DNA of 64,000 nucleotides from NCBI GenBank assembly GCA_964624795.1, contig CAZUZS010000002.1:86885-150884 (forward strand), written 5' to 3'. Under the pieces are notes generated by a model. The model made no database searches and was not told the origin of the DNA. It saw nothing but the letters and a program-made list of their open reading frames with translations. Source of the DNA: CAZUZS01 sp964624795. Its GTDB lineage: Bacteria > Calditrichota > Calditrichia > RBG-13-44-9. The first letter of the stretch is position 1, and the number at the start of each line of letters is the position of its first letter. Shown here piece by piece: positions 43,949 to 53,399 of the stretch. The translations under genes were made by a program, and so were the position numbers.

Positions 43949-44021
43949 TTTGTTAAGGATTTTGTAGAGGAATAGCAGTTCTTAAATAATTTTCCTGAAG
44001 ACAATTCAGGTCCTTAACAAA
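43949..44021 (+). ncRNA. Structured leader RNA, 5' module (three-way-junction-like)
   Basis: A perfect 11-bp outer helix tttgttaagga (43949-43959) / tccttaacaaa (44011-44021) encloses a second perfect hairpin cctgaa-gacaa-ttcagg (43994-44010) and an unpaired or weakly paired A-rich arm. It lies 95 nt upstream of the PorV-like gene, directly before a terminator-like pseudoknot. I do not recognise it as a known riboswitch class. Confidence 0.6.
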
Positions 44022-44030
44022 AGATGGTTT

Positions 44031-44091
44031 GCACCCGACCGATAAGGCCGGATGTCGCTTGGGTGTATGAGTGTAACGTTCGGCTTTTTTT
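44031..44091 (+). terminator. Terminator/pseudoknot in the porV leader (possible attenuator)
   Basis: gccggatgt (44047-44055) pairs with acgttcggc (44076-44084) in a 9-bp helix (two G-U) followed by seven T (44085-44091). Its 20-nt loop contains gggtgt (44061-44066), which can pair with the upstream gcaccc (44031-44036), giving an H-type pseudoknot arrangement. The T-run ends 24 nt before the porV-like ATG, with its GGAGG in between, so the structure could control read-through into that gene. Confidence 0.6.
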
Positions 44092-44115
44092 ATTTATAAG
44101 TGGAGGGCTTTAGAG

Positions 44116-45213
44116 ATGAAGCACTTTTTGATTTTACTCTTGGTAATGGTGTTTTTGCCCGCGCTCTTTGTCGGCGTCTATGCCCAGGGTGAAGCAACGG
44201 TTCTGTTTCTCTTGATAAATCCTGGCGCCCGCCAGGGGGGAATGGGAGAAGCCGGAGTTGCTTTGGCAAGCGATGCGAATGCCATCTACTGGAATCCCGC
44301 CGGCTTGGCTTTTCAGTACAACGATCCGGAAGTAGACCATAAGGGCGAAGCAACATTGATGCACGTCAACTGGCTGCCACAGTTCAATTTGGGCGACATG
44401 TATTATGAGTATGCCGCGGGCCGATATCATCTTCAGGATATCGGGACTGTTGGTCTTTCGATTCAATATATCAATTATGGCGAAAGTATCTATACCGGCG
44501 AGCAAGGTCCGGAAGAGCTTGGAAGGTTCAACAGCAATGAGGTCGCTTTTACCGGCAGCTATGCGCTAAAAGTGAAGGACAATGTTGGAGTGGGTGTCAA
44601 TCTGAAATATATTTATTCCCGTCTGTCTCCCATAAATGTTACTGTCGGCGCTGAAAAAGGCAAAGGCATTGCAAGCTCTTTCGCGGTGGATGTTGCCACC
44701 ATGTATCGCCCTGGTTTCTCCAACAGGTTGAGCCTGGGCCTGAATATCAGTAATATTGGGCCTAAGGTATCTTATGTCGACTATGCACAGGCTGATCCAC
44801 TGCCAACCAACTTGCGCCTTGGTTTCGCTTACAATATTGTAAAATCGCAATATAATACACTTACGCTTGTGTATGATGCGAACCGTCTGCTTGTTAACCG
44901 CTATCTGGACAGCGATAGTTCCAGCGTTGTCGACGGTGTGTTTAAAGCCATGTTTTATTCCACCTGGACAAATGGAAATCAACTAAAAAAGTTTACACAC
45001 TCAATTGGACTGGAGTACTGGTACACGCAGTTGATAGCATTGCGGGCCGGATATTTTTATGAAGACCCCGACAACGGCGGCCGGAAATTCTATACTTTTG
45101 GCGGCGGGCTGCGCTATTCTATTTTTGGATTCGATTTCAGTTATATTTATGCATCCGTTGAAGATCACCCGTTATCAGATACCATGCGATTTTCGCTTGC
45201 TATCCAATTTTGA
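44116..45213 (+). CDS. PorV/PorQ-like outer-membrane protein (type IX secretion-associated)
   Basis: A 365-aa protein with a signal peptide (residues 1-23, cleavage after VYAQ) and a predicted beta-barrel ending in a C-terminal Phe (FSLAIQF). NPGARQGGMGEAGVALASDA followed by IYWNPAGLAF is the hallmark of the PorV/UPF0164 family; PorV in Bacteroidetes carries T9SS cargo from the translocon to the attachment complex. The next gene encodes a protein with a T9SS-type sorting domain, which fits. GGAGGG lies 9 nt upstream. Expression may be governed by the leader structure just before it. Other T9SS core genes are not in the window. Confidence 0.88.
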   Translation: MKHFLILLLVMVFLPALFVGVYAQGEATVLFLLINPGARQGGMGEAGVALASDANAIYWNPAGLAFQYNDPEVDHKGEATLMHVNWLPQFNLGDMYYEYAAGRYHLQDIGTVGLSIQYINYGESIYTGEQGPEELGRFNSNEVAFTGSYALKVKDNVGVGVNLKYIYSRLSPINVTVGAEKGKGIASSFAVDVATMYRPGFSNRLSLGLNISNIGPKVSYVDYAQADPLPTNLRLGFAYNIVKSQYNTLTLVYDANRLLVNRYLDSDSSSVVDGVFKAMFYSTWTNGNQLKKFTHSIGLEYWYTQLIALRAGYFYEDPDNGGRKFYTFGGGLRYSIFGFDFSYIYASVEDHPLSDTMRFSLAIQF

Positions 45214-45235
45214 CCAAACTTTAAATAAGTGGACC

Positions 45236-45265
45236 ACTCCCCGGATTTCATGAAAAACGGGGAGT
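45236..45265 (+). terminator. Hairpin between porV-like and M6-like genes
   Basis: actccccg (45236-45243) pairs perfectly with cggggagt (45258-45265) around a 14-nt loop; only ttc follows, so this is a weak terminator or processing site that could let some transcript continue into the M6-like gene. Confidence 0.45.
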
Positions 45266-45313
45266 TTCAGTCAGAGAAATGAAGACCGCTAACCGGAGTT
45301 ATGGACTTCTAAG

Positions 45314-48300
45314 ATGAGAATTGCATCTTTTTTTTGGATTGGCTTGTTCACACTGGGGACCGCTGTTGGAATCTCCTTTTCAGCTCCGGTTATGCCCGAT
45401 ACTATTCACGTGATAGCAATTCGTGTTGAATTCCAGGCAGATAGTGCGGCGACGACCACTGGCGATGGGAGCTTCGATCTATCATCTCCCACCGGAGATT
45501 TTCAGGTGGATCCGCCACCTCACAACCGTGCCTATTTTGTGGATCAGCTTACTTTTCTAAGGAATTATTTTCACCGGGTTTCGGGTGGCAAATTGGCTGT
45601 TGTGGGGGATGTCTTCCCGGTCGAGGAAAATTCGGCCTACCGGCTGGATCATCCGATGACCTACTACAATCCCAATACCACGCCCGATCAAATAAATACC
45701 GGCCTGGCCCGCCTGTTGCGAGATGCATTGCAAAAAGCCGATGCCGATCCGGCAATTGATTTCAGCCGGTACCAGAGTTTTGTGGTGTTCCACGCAGGTG
45801 TAGGGAAAGATGTTGATCTGGGATATGACGAAACGCCGCAGGATATTCCATCGCTCTTCCTGACATCCGATTTTCTCCAGAAATATTTGGGACAATCTTC
45901 AATTGCGGTTGAGGGCGGTGCGGTTCAGATACCCAACGGCATGCTGTTGCCGGAAACTGAAAGCCAGGAAGGTCTGGAGTTAGGCCTGAACGGAATTTTC
46001 GCCTCCAATTTTGGGTCGCAGTTAGGGTGGCTGGATCTGTTTAGCCCCGAAACCCGTCGCACGGGAATCGGTGTTTTTGGCCTGATGGACGCCGGCTTGT
46101 TCAATGGCGACGGATTGCTGCCTGCCATTCCCTGTGCCTGGACCCGCATTTATGCAGGCTGGGAGCAGCCCAATACACTGCTTTATTCACCGAATGATCT
46201 GGTTACAATCCATTCCTCGCTTTCGACGCACCCGGACCGGGTATTTCGAATTCCGATAAACGAAAAGGAATATTTTCTGGTTGAAAACCGGTATTCGGGA
46301 AAACTGAACCTGGACAGCCTTCGCTATGAATTATCACGAGGAAGGAGCGATTATCCCACCGTACGGGAAATTCTGGAAACATACTACGGCGATGCCGTGA
46401 CCTTCAGCGCCCGGGGTGTTTTGATTGACGTCCAAAACCCTGACATTGGGCTGCCTGGGAGCGGCTGCCTGATTTGGCATATTGATGAAAATGTGATTGA
46501 CCAAAACAGTGCAGAAAATCGCATCAATGCCGATCCCGAACATCGCGGGGTTGATCTTGATGAGGCTGATGGCTCGCAGGATATTGGGCAGGAATTCGAT
46601 TTTTTAAGTGCCGGCTCCGGATCGGAAGCGGGCTGGATCCTCGATATGTGGTACCAGGGAAACACCGCGCCGCTGTTTAAGAACAAATTTACACCGAGCA
46701 GCGTACCCAACAGCAGGAGCTATTACAACCGCGCCAACAGCCACATCTCCATTTCCGAATTTTCCCGGGCGGATTCGGTTGCAACCTTCCGGGTAAAATT
46801 GGACATTTTCCAGCAAAATTTTCCACGCCGCATCGATCCGGTTCAATACGGACATGTAACATCTTTAAAAATCAGTGACCTGGATTTCGATGGCCGTGGA
46901 GAGATGGTTTTTACTACCGATCAAGGCAAGGTTCTGGGGATAGATGAAACGGGGCAATTCCTGTGGCAAAGCGATACGTTGCAGACTGTTGGCTCAGGGG
47001 AGGAGTTAATGCCACCGCCGGTTCTATTTGATGCTGCAACCTCGCTTGGACGTGCTAAGAAAATGATTGTTCTCACCCGCTCCGGGAAGGCATTTGTCTA
47101 CACATTCGGACCGGGAAATTTCATGGGCGTGTTGATCCAGCCTTACCAAAGCTCTGCTCCAGCCACCACTTACCCGGTTGCCTATTACGATCAAAATCAA
47201 ATCCCTAATGTTTTATGGGGCAGCGAAAATGGCAAAGTGTACCGGTTGGCGTTCGATGCTGCCAATGTCACTTTTGACTCGCTTGCGGCTATTGGTGAGC
47301 CGGTAAAATACATTCACATTAACGCAGATAATCAGTTGATTGTGGTAGGTTCGTCGGGCAAAGTCTTCCGTGATGGCCAGCTCGAAAAGGAAATCGCACT
47401 TCCCTATTCTTCGCCGGTAGGAAATGAGACTGTTGCATTTTCCCGGACGGGTCAGTTCCTGGATCTTGAAAATGGACGTGCTTCAGGCGCCGAGCAGGGG
47501 CTTTATCGATTTGACTCGCCGGTGGTGGCACAACCCCTGGTGCAGGGACAAAGCGCGGAGCCGGCATACTTTGTCGCAGGCAACAACAAACTCTACGCCT
47601 TCAATTACAATTTTACCCTGCTGGAAGATTTTCCGGTGGAGCTGTATAAGCCGAAAAAGGATCTTCAAATGTCCGTCTCGCCGTTGACCGGATATTTTCA
47701 CAACCAGGCATTGGCGGAAGAACCGGGAGTTTTAGTTACCGATCCCGCCGGTTTGATTGACGGTTTTGATCTTCAAGGCCGGCAGCTCGATGATTTTCCG
47801 CTGGCGTTAGGTGATTCCTTGTCGGCCACCCCGGCATTGCTGGATTTGGACGGCGATGGCGATGTGGAATTGGCTGCCGTTACAAAAAGTGGCATGCTGT
47901 ATGTGTGGGATCTGGCTGCTGAGTTCAGAACCGGTGGATGGTCGCAGCTCTATTTCGACGACATGAACAGCAATCGCAATCCGCTTGCGATGGGTGTTCT
48001 GCCGGCGCATCCAAACCAAATTTCCAATGTCAGCGCTTTACTGCCGGAAAAAGAGGTTTACAACTGGCCCAATCCGAATATTGAGGATTATACATTTATT
48101 CGTTACACGCTTACCAGCCAGGCGAATGTCAGTATCAAAATTTACGACGTTGCGGGAGACCTGGTAAAGGAAATGAGCGGGCCGGGAGAACCGCTGACCG
48201 CCAACGAAGTGCGGTGGAATTTGCAGGATGTGCAGTCCGGGGTTTACCTGGCAAGGGTGGAGGCTCAAGACAGCCAAAAGAAGGAAGTGCGGATTATCAA

Positions 48301-48319
48301 AATTGCGGTAGTAAAATAG
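45314..48319 (+). CDS. Secreted M6 peptidase-like protein with degenerate active site and T9SS sorting domain
   Basis: 1001 aa: a signal peptide (1-23); an M6 (immune-inhibitor-A-like) domain (about 30-500) with YRVSGGKLAVVGDV-like and IGVFGLMDAGLF blocks; FG-GAP/propeller-like repeats (SDLDFDGRGEMVFTTDQGKV, LDLDGDGDVELAAVTKSGML); and a C-terminal T9SS type A-like sorting domain (from about 912: NWPNPNIEDYTFIRYTL, IKIYDVAGDLV, SGVYLARVEA). The usual zinc motif HEFGH is replaced by S231-N-F-G-S235 (IFASNFGSQLGWLDLF), so peptidase activity is not expected. It is likely a cell-surface or released protein with a binding role, exported through the PorV/T9SS route. The reading frame is intact over 3 kb, so it is maintained, not a pseudogene. 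Confidence 0.87.
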   Translation: MRIASFFWIGLFTLGTAVGISFSAPVMPDTIHVIAIRVEFQADSAATTTGDGSFDLSSPTGDFQVDPPPHNRAYFVDQLTFLRNYFHRVSGGKLAVVGDVFPVEENSAYRLDHPMTYYNPNTTPDQINTGLARLLRDALQKADADPAIDFSRYQSFVVFHAGVGKDVDLGYDETPQDIPSLFLTSDFLQKYLGQSSIAVEGGAVQIPNGMLLPETESQEGLELGLNGIFASNFGSQLGWLDLFSPETRRTGIGVFGLMDAGLFNGDGLLPAIPCAWTRIYAGWEQPNTLLYSPNDLVTIHSSLSTHPDRVFRIPINEKEYFLVENRYSGKLNLDSLRYELSRGRSDYPTVREILETYYGDAVTFSARGVLIDVQNPDIGLPGSGCLIWHIDENVIDQNSAENRINADPEHRGVDLDEADGSQDIGQEFDFLSAGSGSEAGWILDMWYQGNTAPLFKNKFTPSSVPNSRSYYNRANSHISISEFSRADSVATFRVKLDIFQQNFPRRIDPVQYGHVTSLKISDLDFDGRGEMVFTTDQGKVLGIDETGQFLWQSDTLQTVGSGEELMPPPVLFDAATSLGRAKKMIVLTRSGKAFVYTFGPGNFMGVLIQPYQSSAPATTYPVAYYDQNQIPNVLWGSENGKVYRLAFDAANVTFDSLAAIGEPVKYIHINADNQLIVVGSSGKVFRDGQLEKEIALPYSSPVGNETVAFSRTGQFLDLENGRASGAEQGLYRFDSPVVAQPLVQGQSAEPAYFVAGNNKLYAFNYNFTLLEDFPVELYKPKKDLQMSVSPLTGYFHNQALAEEPGVLVTDPAGLIDGFDLQGRQLDDFPLALGDSLSATPALLDLDGDGDVELAAVTKSGMLYVWDLAAEFRTGGWSQLYFDDMNSNRNPLAMGVLPAHPNQISNVSALLPEKEVYNWPNPNIEDYTFIRYTLTSQANVSIKIYDVAGDLVKEMSGPGEPLTANEVRWNLQDVQSGVYLARVEAQDSQKKEVRIIKIAVVK

Positions 48320-48447
48320 CGGTCTGCAGGCTGGTCTTTAATTTTTCTCCTTTGTTGCGGGAAAGAAAAGACGATTTGTGAGTTGTTAGATTGACTTTGT
48401 TTAAAGAATTGGAAATCATAAACTATCAGTATTGAAGTAATAAACGT

Positions 48448-51400
48448 ATGAAATTATTTGCGAATTTGAGGTTTACTGGCGATTGCGAAAGCATCTGCGG
48501 CGTCAAAAATTGCCTAAATATTTTGAATTTGAAAGGTCTGTTCTCCGGTGCCATCCTTTTTCTTATGGCCGCTTTTTGGAGCGGTGCAAGCGCCCAGCCG
48601 GAATCGTTCAATCATCCGGAGCTGGAGTGGAAGACTTTCGAAACCGAGCACTTCATTATCAATTACCACCAGGGAACGGAACGCACTGCTAACCTGGTTG
48701 CCAAGATAGGTGAAGAAGTTTACCCCCACATCACCGGTTTGTATCAATACAAGCCGGAAAGCAAGACCGAGTTTATCATCCGTGATACGGATGATTATTC
48801 CAATGGCGGCGCCTATTTCTATGATAATAAAGTAGAAATTTGGGCGGAAAATCTGGATTACATCTTGCGTGGCACGCACAACTGGCTGCGGGATGTGGTG
48901 TCTCACGAGTTCTCACATATTGTATCCATGCGGAAAGCGCTGAAATTCGGCCCGCATGTTCCTGCCGGCTGGTTGCAGGTATTTGGCTACGAGCCGGAGC
49001 GACGCCAGGATGTTGTGCGTGGTTTTCCGAACGTGCTGGTGTCTTATCCGATTTCAGGGATCGCCATACCGGTGTGGTTTGCGGAAGGCGTGGCCCAATT
49101 TCAATCCCCAAGCAGGCGCTACGACTATCGTGATTCACACCGGGAGATGATCCTGAGGGACCGCGTGATGACCAATCATTTGCTGGATTTGAAAGAAATG
49201 AGTGTATTCGGCAAAAACAGCATTGGCAACGAATCATCTTACAACCAGGGATTTGCCTTTGTGAGATTCCTGGCGAAGACCTTCGGAGACAGCATCGTGC
49301 GGGACCTGGCGGGGGATGCCGCCAGTCCGACAAAAATCGATTTTGAAGAGGTCATGAAAAAAGCTACCGGCCTTCCTGCCGATAGTGTTTACCGCATGTG
49401 GCGGAGTCATCTTCAGAAGACTTACTCAGAACGGCTATCTGTAGTCCAGCAGAATATCAAAACTGGCGAGCCGCTTCAGGACAAGGGAATCGGGAATATT
49501 CATCCGGTCTTTTCGCCGGACGGCAAGATGGTGGCGTATCTGGAGAGCCAATCCGACTATCTTTCGATTAATGCGCTGGTCGTAAAAAATTTGAAAACCG
49601 GGCGCAAACGCACGCTAACCGGACCGATTGCTTCTTCACTGAGCTGGTCGCCCAACGGGCGATACCTGGTTTATGCCAAACAAACCAATCTGCAATCCAA
49701 CGGCAGCAGCTATTTTGATCTGTATGTTTACGATTTGCGGCGCTATCGCGAGATACAAATCACCCGCGCACTGCGCGCCAGCAATCCCGACTGGTCGCAC
49801 GATGGCAAGCGCCTGGCCTTCGTCGTTCACAGTGATGGTTTGACCAACCTGTTCACCCTCGACCTGGATGAATTTGTCTGGATTAAAAAGAAAGAGTTAT
49901 GGCACACCCGTTATTATGATTTGCAGAACCACCTGTTGGTCGAGAAAATTCCCCCGGGAAAAAAGAAGGACTGGAAGAACTACTATCGAAAAGTGGAATA
50001 TTTCGGACCGCAAATTCACCAGCTCACTCATTTTACAGGCGGTCGCCAGATTTTTCATCCGCGCTGGTCGCCGGATGACAGTTATCTTGTTTTCGATACC
50101 TCGGTCGATTTCTGCCGGGACATCGCCAAGATTCCCGCCGAAGGCGGAGAGATGCAATTTATTCTGAATGCGGCATACGACGAACGCTACCCGACCTTCG
50201 ATCCGCACAGCGGGGAATTGTATTTTGCCAGCGACCGCACCGGGATCTTCAACATCTATTCCTACAATTTTAAAACCGGCGAGATTAAGCCGCACACTAA
50301 TGTAATTGGCGGAGCTTTTATGCCCACCGTCAATGAACGCGAAGATTTGGTGTATGCGCTCTACAAAGACCAGGGATACAAGATATACATGATCCGGAAG
50401 GTGAATGAGCTGCCGCCGGAGAGCCTGGCTTATGATGAGAATTACGAAGCGAAAATCCCGCAAATCCAGGTGGATGACAGCAAGGTGCAGCTCAGGCAGG
50501 CCAAACCGTACAAGCGCAGTTTCAGCCCGGTAAGCTTCATGCCGAGGCTGCTTATCGATTACGGCACAGTCAAGCCCGGGTTTTATGTATACTCCAACGA
50601 GATCCTGGACAAAATGCTATTTTTCGGCGGCGCCGATGTGAATAAGGATAAAGAGTACAACATTTTTGCCCTTTTTGATCTCAACTTGTGGAAGCCCACC
50701 GCTTTTCTTGAATTATACAACCAGACTGCCACAATCCGGGATGATTATTACGACCCGGATGGTTTTACGGTCTCTTCAGACAAAATAAATGTGGACTTCA
50801 ACCTTCTGGAGGCCGATGCCGGTTTGCGGGGTAAATTCAAAAATATGTTTCAATGGCAATTACGATACACATTCAGCATGTATCGTGCGAAGATTAATCC
50901 GTATTCCGATATCGTACTGTCAACTCAGGAAAGGGAAATTTGGCCCACTATCCGTTACACATACTTGCGAGGTCATGCGGCCACCTTGTCTTTGAAGCGC
51001 TCCACGGTATTACCGGAGGTTGACCGCGACATTAATCCGCGGATCGGGTATTATCTTTCGTTGAAATACAGCCGTCAATGGAACCGGTTCCTTAATGATT
51101 TCAACACCGCCAACGGCGATCTGAATGAAGTGTATTCCAAATATTATTACAACCAGATTGAGCTGGATGCAGAGCATTATTTCCCAATTCCAATGACCCG
51201 CCACCATTCGCTAAGCCTGCGTTTTCAGGGTGGTTTAATCGACCGGCCGGTTGATGATTTCTTTGATTTATTCGCCGGAAGTCTGATTGGGCTGAAGGGC
51301 TATTCCTATTACAGCATCGAAGGGCGCAAGCTGGCGATAGGCACCGCTACTTACCGCTTCCCCCTGGTGCGCAACCTGAATATGAAAATTCTCAACTGGT

Positions 51401-51681
51401 ATCTCGATAAAATTTATCTTGGGGCTTTTTACCAGTATGGAGATGCCTGGAATGATGGCGGACCGACCTGGGAAAATTTCAAATCTGATGTGGGATTTCA
51501 GTTGCGGTTGGAGACATACTCCTGGTATATGTTCCCGACCCGCATCTTCTTCGAGGCAGCTTACCCGTTGAAAGAAACCCAGCATAAGGAGATTGCCTAC
51601 AAACAGGATTGGAAATTTTATGCCGGCGTGCTATTTGATTTCGATCTGCGATTTGATCATAAGATGAGGAAAATACGATGA
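48448..51681 (+). CDS. Envelope metallopeptidase (MA-like) with TolB-type repeats and barrel-like C terminus
   Basis: 1077 aa: a hydrophobic export segment (30-50, ending SGASAQ); a zinc-metallopeptidase domain with H153-E154-F-S-H157 and the distal ligand in VWFAEGVAQFQ; WD40/TolB-like propeller units (IHPVFSPDGKMVAYLES, LSWSPNGRYLVYAK, PDWSHDGKRLAFV, PRWSPDDSYLVFD) from about 345 to 650; and a C-terminal part rich in alternating beta strands (from about 700) resembling an Omp85/surface-antigen barrel. Probably located at the outer membrane. The 29 residues before the hydrophobic segment are long for a signal peptide, so the true start may be downstream. It overlaps the next gene by 4 nt. 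Confidence 0.82.
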   Translation: MKLFANLRFTGDCESICGVKNCLNILNLKGLFSGAILFLMAAFWSGASAQPESFNHPELEWKTFETEHFIINYHQGTERTANLVAKIGEEVYPHITGLYQYKPESKTEFIIRDTDDYSNGGAYFYDNKVEIWAENLDYILRGTHNWLRDVVSHEFSHIVSMRKALKFGPHVPAGWLQVFGYEPERRQDVVRGFPNVLVSYPISGIAIPVWFAEGVAQFQSPSRRYDYRDSHREMILRDRVMTNHLLDLKEMSVFGKNSIGNESSYNQGFAFVRFLAKTFGDSIVRDLAGDAASPTKIDFEEVMKKATGLPADSVYRMWRSHLQKTYSERLSVVQQNIKTGEPLQDKGIGNIHPVFSPDGKMVAYLESQSDYLSINALVVKNLKTGRKRTLTGPIASSLSWSPNGRYLVYAKQTNLQSNGSSYFDLYVYDLRRYREIQITRALRASNPDWSHDGKRLAFVVHSDGLTNLFTLDLDEFVWIKKKELWHTRYYDLQNHLLVEKIPPGKKKDWKNYYRKVEYFGPQIHQLTHFTGGRQIFHPRWSPDDSYLVFDTSVDFCRDIAKIPAEGGEMQFILNAAYDERYPTFDPHSGELYFASDRTGIFNIYSYNFKTGEIKPHTNVIGGAFMPTVNEREDLVYALYKDQGYKIYMIRKVNELPPESLAYDENYEAKIPQIQVDDSKVQLRQAKPYKRSFSPVSFMPRLLIDYGTVKPGFYVYSNEILDKMLFFGGADVNKDKEYNIFALFDLNLWKPTAFLELYNQTATIRDDYYDPDGFTVSSDKINVDFNLLEADAGLRGKFKNMFQWQLRYTFSMYRAKINPYSDIVLSTQEREIWPTIRYTYLRGHAATLSLKRSTVLPEVDRDINPRIGYYLSLKYSRQWNRFLNDFNTANGDLNEVYSKYYYNQIELDAEHYFPIPMTRHHSLSLRFQGGLIDRPVDDFFDLFAGSLIGLKGYSYYSIEGRKLAIGTATYRFPLVRNLNMKILNWYLDKIYLGAFYQYGDAWNDGGPTWENFKSDVGFQLRLETYSWYMFPTRIFFEAAYPLKETQHKEIAYKQDWKFYAGVLFDFDLRFDHKMRKIR

Positions 51682-52598
51682 TGTACTTGAAATATTCCAT
51701 TTTAATGATGCTGGGATTTATTGTTCTCGCATCGGCTGCCGAACCGTTTAACTGGGGGAATGAGAAGTTAGTCCTGCGAAAACTGGAACTGCGGCAACAG
51801 GCAAAGATTGCGTTGCAGGATGACAATCCTTCCTTCAGTTACGAAAACAACAGTGGAGACCATCGATCGGTGGGAAAAGCCGTTCTGTTTTCCGCTCTTA
51901 TCCCCGGCAGCGGACAATTCTATTCCGATTCTTATATTAAATCCGCGCTGTTCCTGGCAATAGAGGCGGGCGCCTGGGCCATCAACATCTCCTATAATAA
52001 AAAAGGTGACAGTAAGGATGCAGAGTTCAAGGCCTACGCTAATGAACACTGGAGTGAGCATTATTACTGGTCCTATGTTGCTTACCGGGCTATACAGGAA
52101 ATGGAAAATCCTCCGCTTGCACTCAGCGAATTGGAAAATCGTTCCTCCGGCAACCAGGTGCGATACTATATACCGGATAACCTGTATACTCCTGATTTAG
52201 TGAATACGCTTCGGAAGGTTGAGGGCGAGCTGCCTGGCTTTACCCACCGGCTGCCCAAGACCAAAACTCAGCAGTATTACGAGATGATTGGCAAATACCC
52301 CGGGCAGTTTGGCGCAGTGTGGGACGACGCCAGTTTTACCAGCTCATATCTCGGACCGGATCGTATCACCCCGCGCAACGATTTCTATACCAATATGCGG
52401 GACGATGCCAACCGTTTGTACGATATTGCGCAGTATGGCCTGATGACGGCGCTTGTCAATCATGTTATTTCAGCTATCGATGCTGGTTTTACTGCAAGGA
52501 GGTACAACCGGAACCATGCCCAATTGGAGATGAGCTATGACAATCTTCTTTACAAGGGAGAGTATGTCAACATGTTAGGTGTGAATGTCAAGTGGTGA
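51678..52598 (+). CDS. DUF5683-like envelope protein 1
   Basis: 306 aa with a signal peptide (to about residue 20, VLASAAEP) and the DUF5683-type core SVGKAVLFSALIPGSGQFY near 66-84 followed by hydrophobic helices (ALFLAIEAGAWAINISYN; LMTALVNHVISAIDAGF). The family is envelope-associated and of unknown function. It starts in an ATGA overlap with the metallopeptidase gene, so the two are translationally coupled and probably act together. Distantly similar in architecture to the next gene. Confidence 0.75.
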   Translation: MMYLKYSILMMLGFIVLASAAEPFNWGNEKLVLRKLELRQQAKIALQDDNPSFSYENNSGDHRSVGKAVLFSALIPGSGQFYSDSYIKSALFLAIEAGAWAINISYNKKGDSKDAEFKAYANEHWSEHYYWSYVAYRAIQEMENPPLALSELENRSSGNQVRYYIPDNLYTPDLVNTLRKVEGELPGFTHRLPKTKTQQYYEMIGKYPGQFGAVWDDASFTSSYLGPDRITPRNDFYTNMRDDANRLYDIAQYGLMTALVNHVISAIDAGFTARRYNRNHAQLEMSYDNLLYKGEYVNMLGVNVKW

Positions 52599-52689
52599 GG
52601 CCCTCGGGTTGCGTCTTGCAGGCAGGTTAATGTGCGGGAATCGGTTCCTGCCTTCCTGAAATTTTCCGCTCTCATTTGAGGAATATGAA

Positions 52690-53397
52690 ATGAAAAAGAA
52701 TATCGCAGTTATTATTTTGATTTTATTTGTTTCGTTAGCTGCCGCACAAACGCCGCCAGACCTTCATATTAAAATTAACCCTCAACAGAAGCAGGAGCAG
52801 CCTGACGATCAACAATCCGGGTTCAAAGCGAAGTATGTTTTTCTTTCTTTAATTTTGCCCGGAGCGGGAGAATGGTTTATGGGACACAAAAGCATGGGCA
52901 AATTCTTCCTTGGAACCGAGTTCGTCATGTGGGCAGGTTATTTTGGAACCCGGGCATATGGGGATGTGCTTCAGAGGGATCTGGAATCGTATGCCGCGGT
53001 TCATGCCGGCGTGGATGTCAGCGGGAAAAAAGATCAATACTGGATTGATATCGGAAGCGCGGAAAATATTTACCTGTATAATGAGCAACAGCGCGTGGAT
53101 CGCAATTTGGCTGCCACCTACAAAGAGACGACGTATAATTATTGGCAATGGGATTCCAAAGGGAACCGCTCGCGGTATAACAATCTGCGGGTAGAGCAGC
53201 ATGATTGGAAAAGACGGGCTACGTTCATGGTGAGCGGGCTTATCCTGAATCGCATCGTCAGTGCGATTGATGTAGTTCGGATCATCAGCAAGGAGAAAAG
53301 GGAAGCCCGCGAAAGGATGTCCCGGCTTTATTTCGATTACCGGCGTACGCCAATGCAAGGCGAAGCGCTTTGTCTAAATATGAGATTAAGGTGGTAG
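52690..53397 (+). CDS. DUF5683-like envelope protein 2
   Basis: 235 aa with a signal peptide (1-19, SLAAAQ), a Gln/Pro-rich spacer, and the core KYVFLSLILPGAGEWFMGHK followed by a glycine/aromatic helix (FFLGTEFVMWAGYFGTRAYG) and a second hydrophobic stretch (FMVSGLILNRIVSAIDVVR). The shared PG(S/A)G core, NH/NR-x-x-SAID motif and order of segments indicate it is a paralogue of the preceding gene. Function unknown; likely part of the same envelope operon. Confidence 0.72.
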   Translation: MKKNIAVIILILFVSLAAAQTPPDLHIKINPQQKQEQPDDQQSGFKAKYVFLSLILPGAGEWFMGHKSMGKFFLGTEFVMWAGYFGTRAYGDVLQRDLESYAAVHAGVDVSGKKDQYWIDIGSAENIYLYNEQQRVDRNLAATYKETTYNYWQWDSKGNRSRYNNLRVEQHDWKRRATFMVSGLILNRIVSAIDVVRIISKEKREARERMSRLYFDYRRTPMQGEALCLNMRLRW

Positions 53398-53399
53398 AA

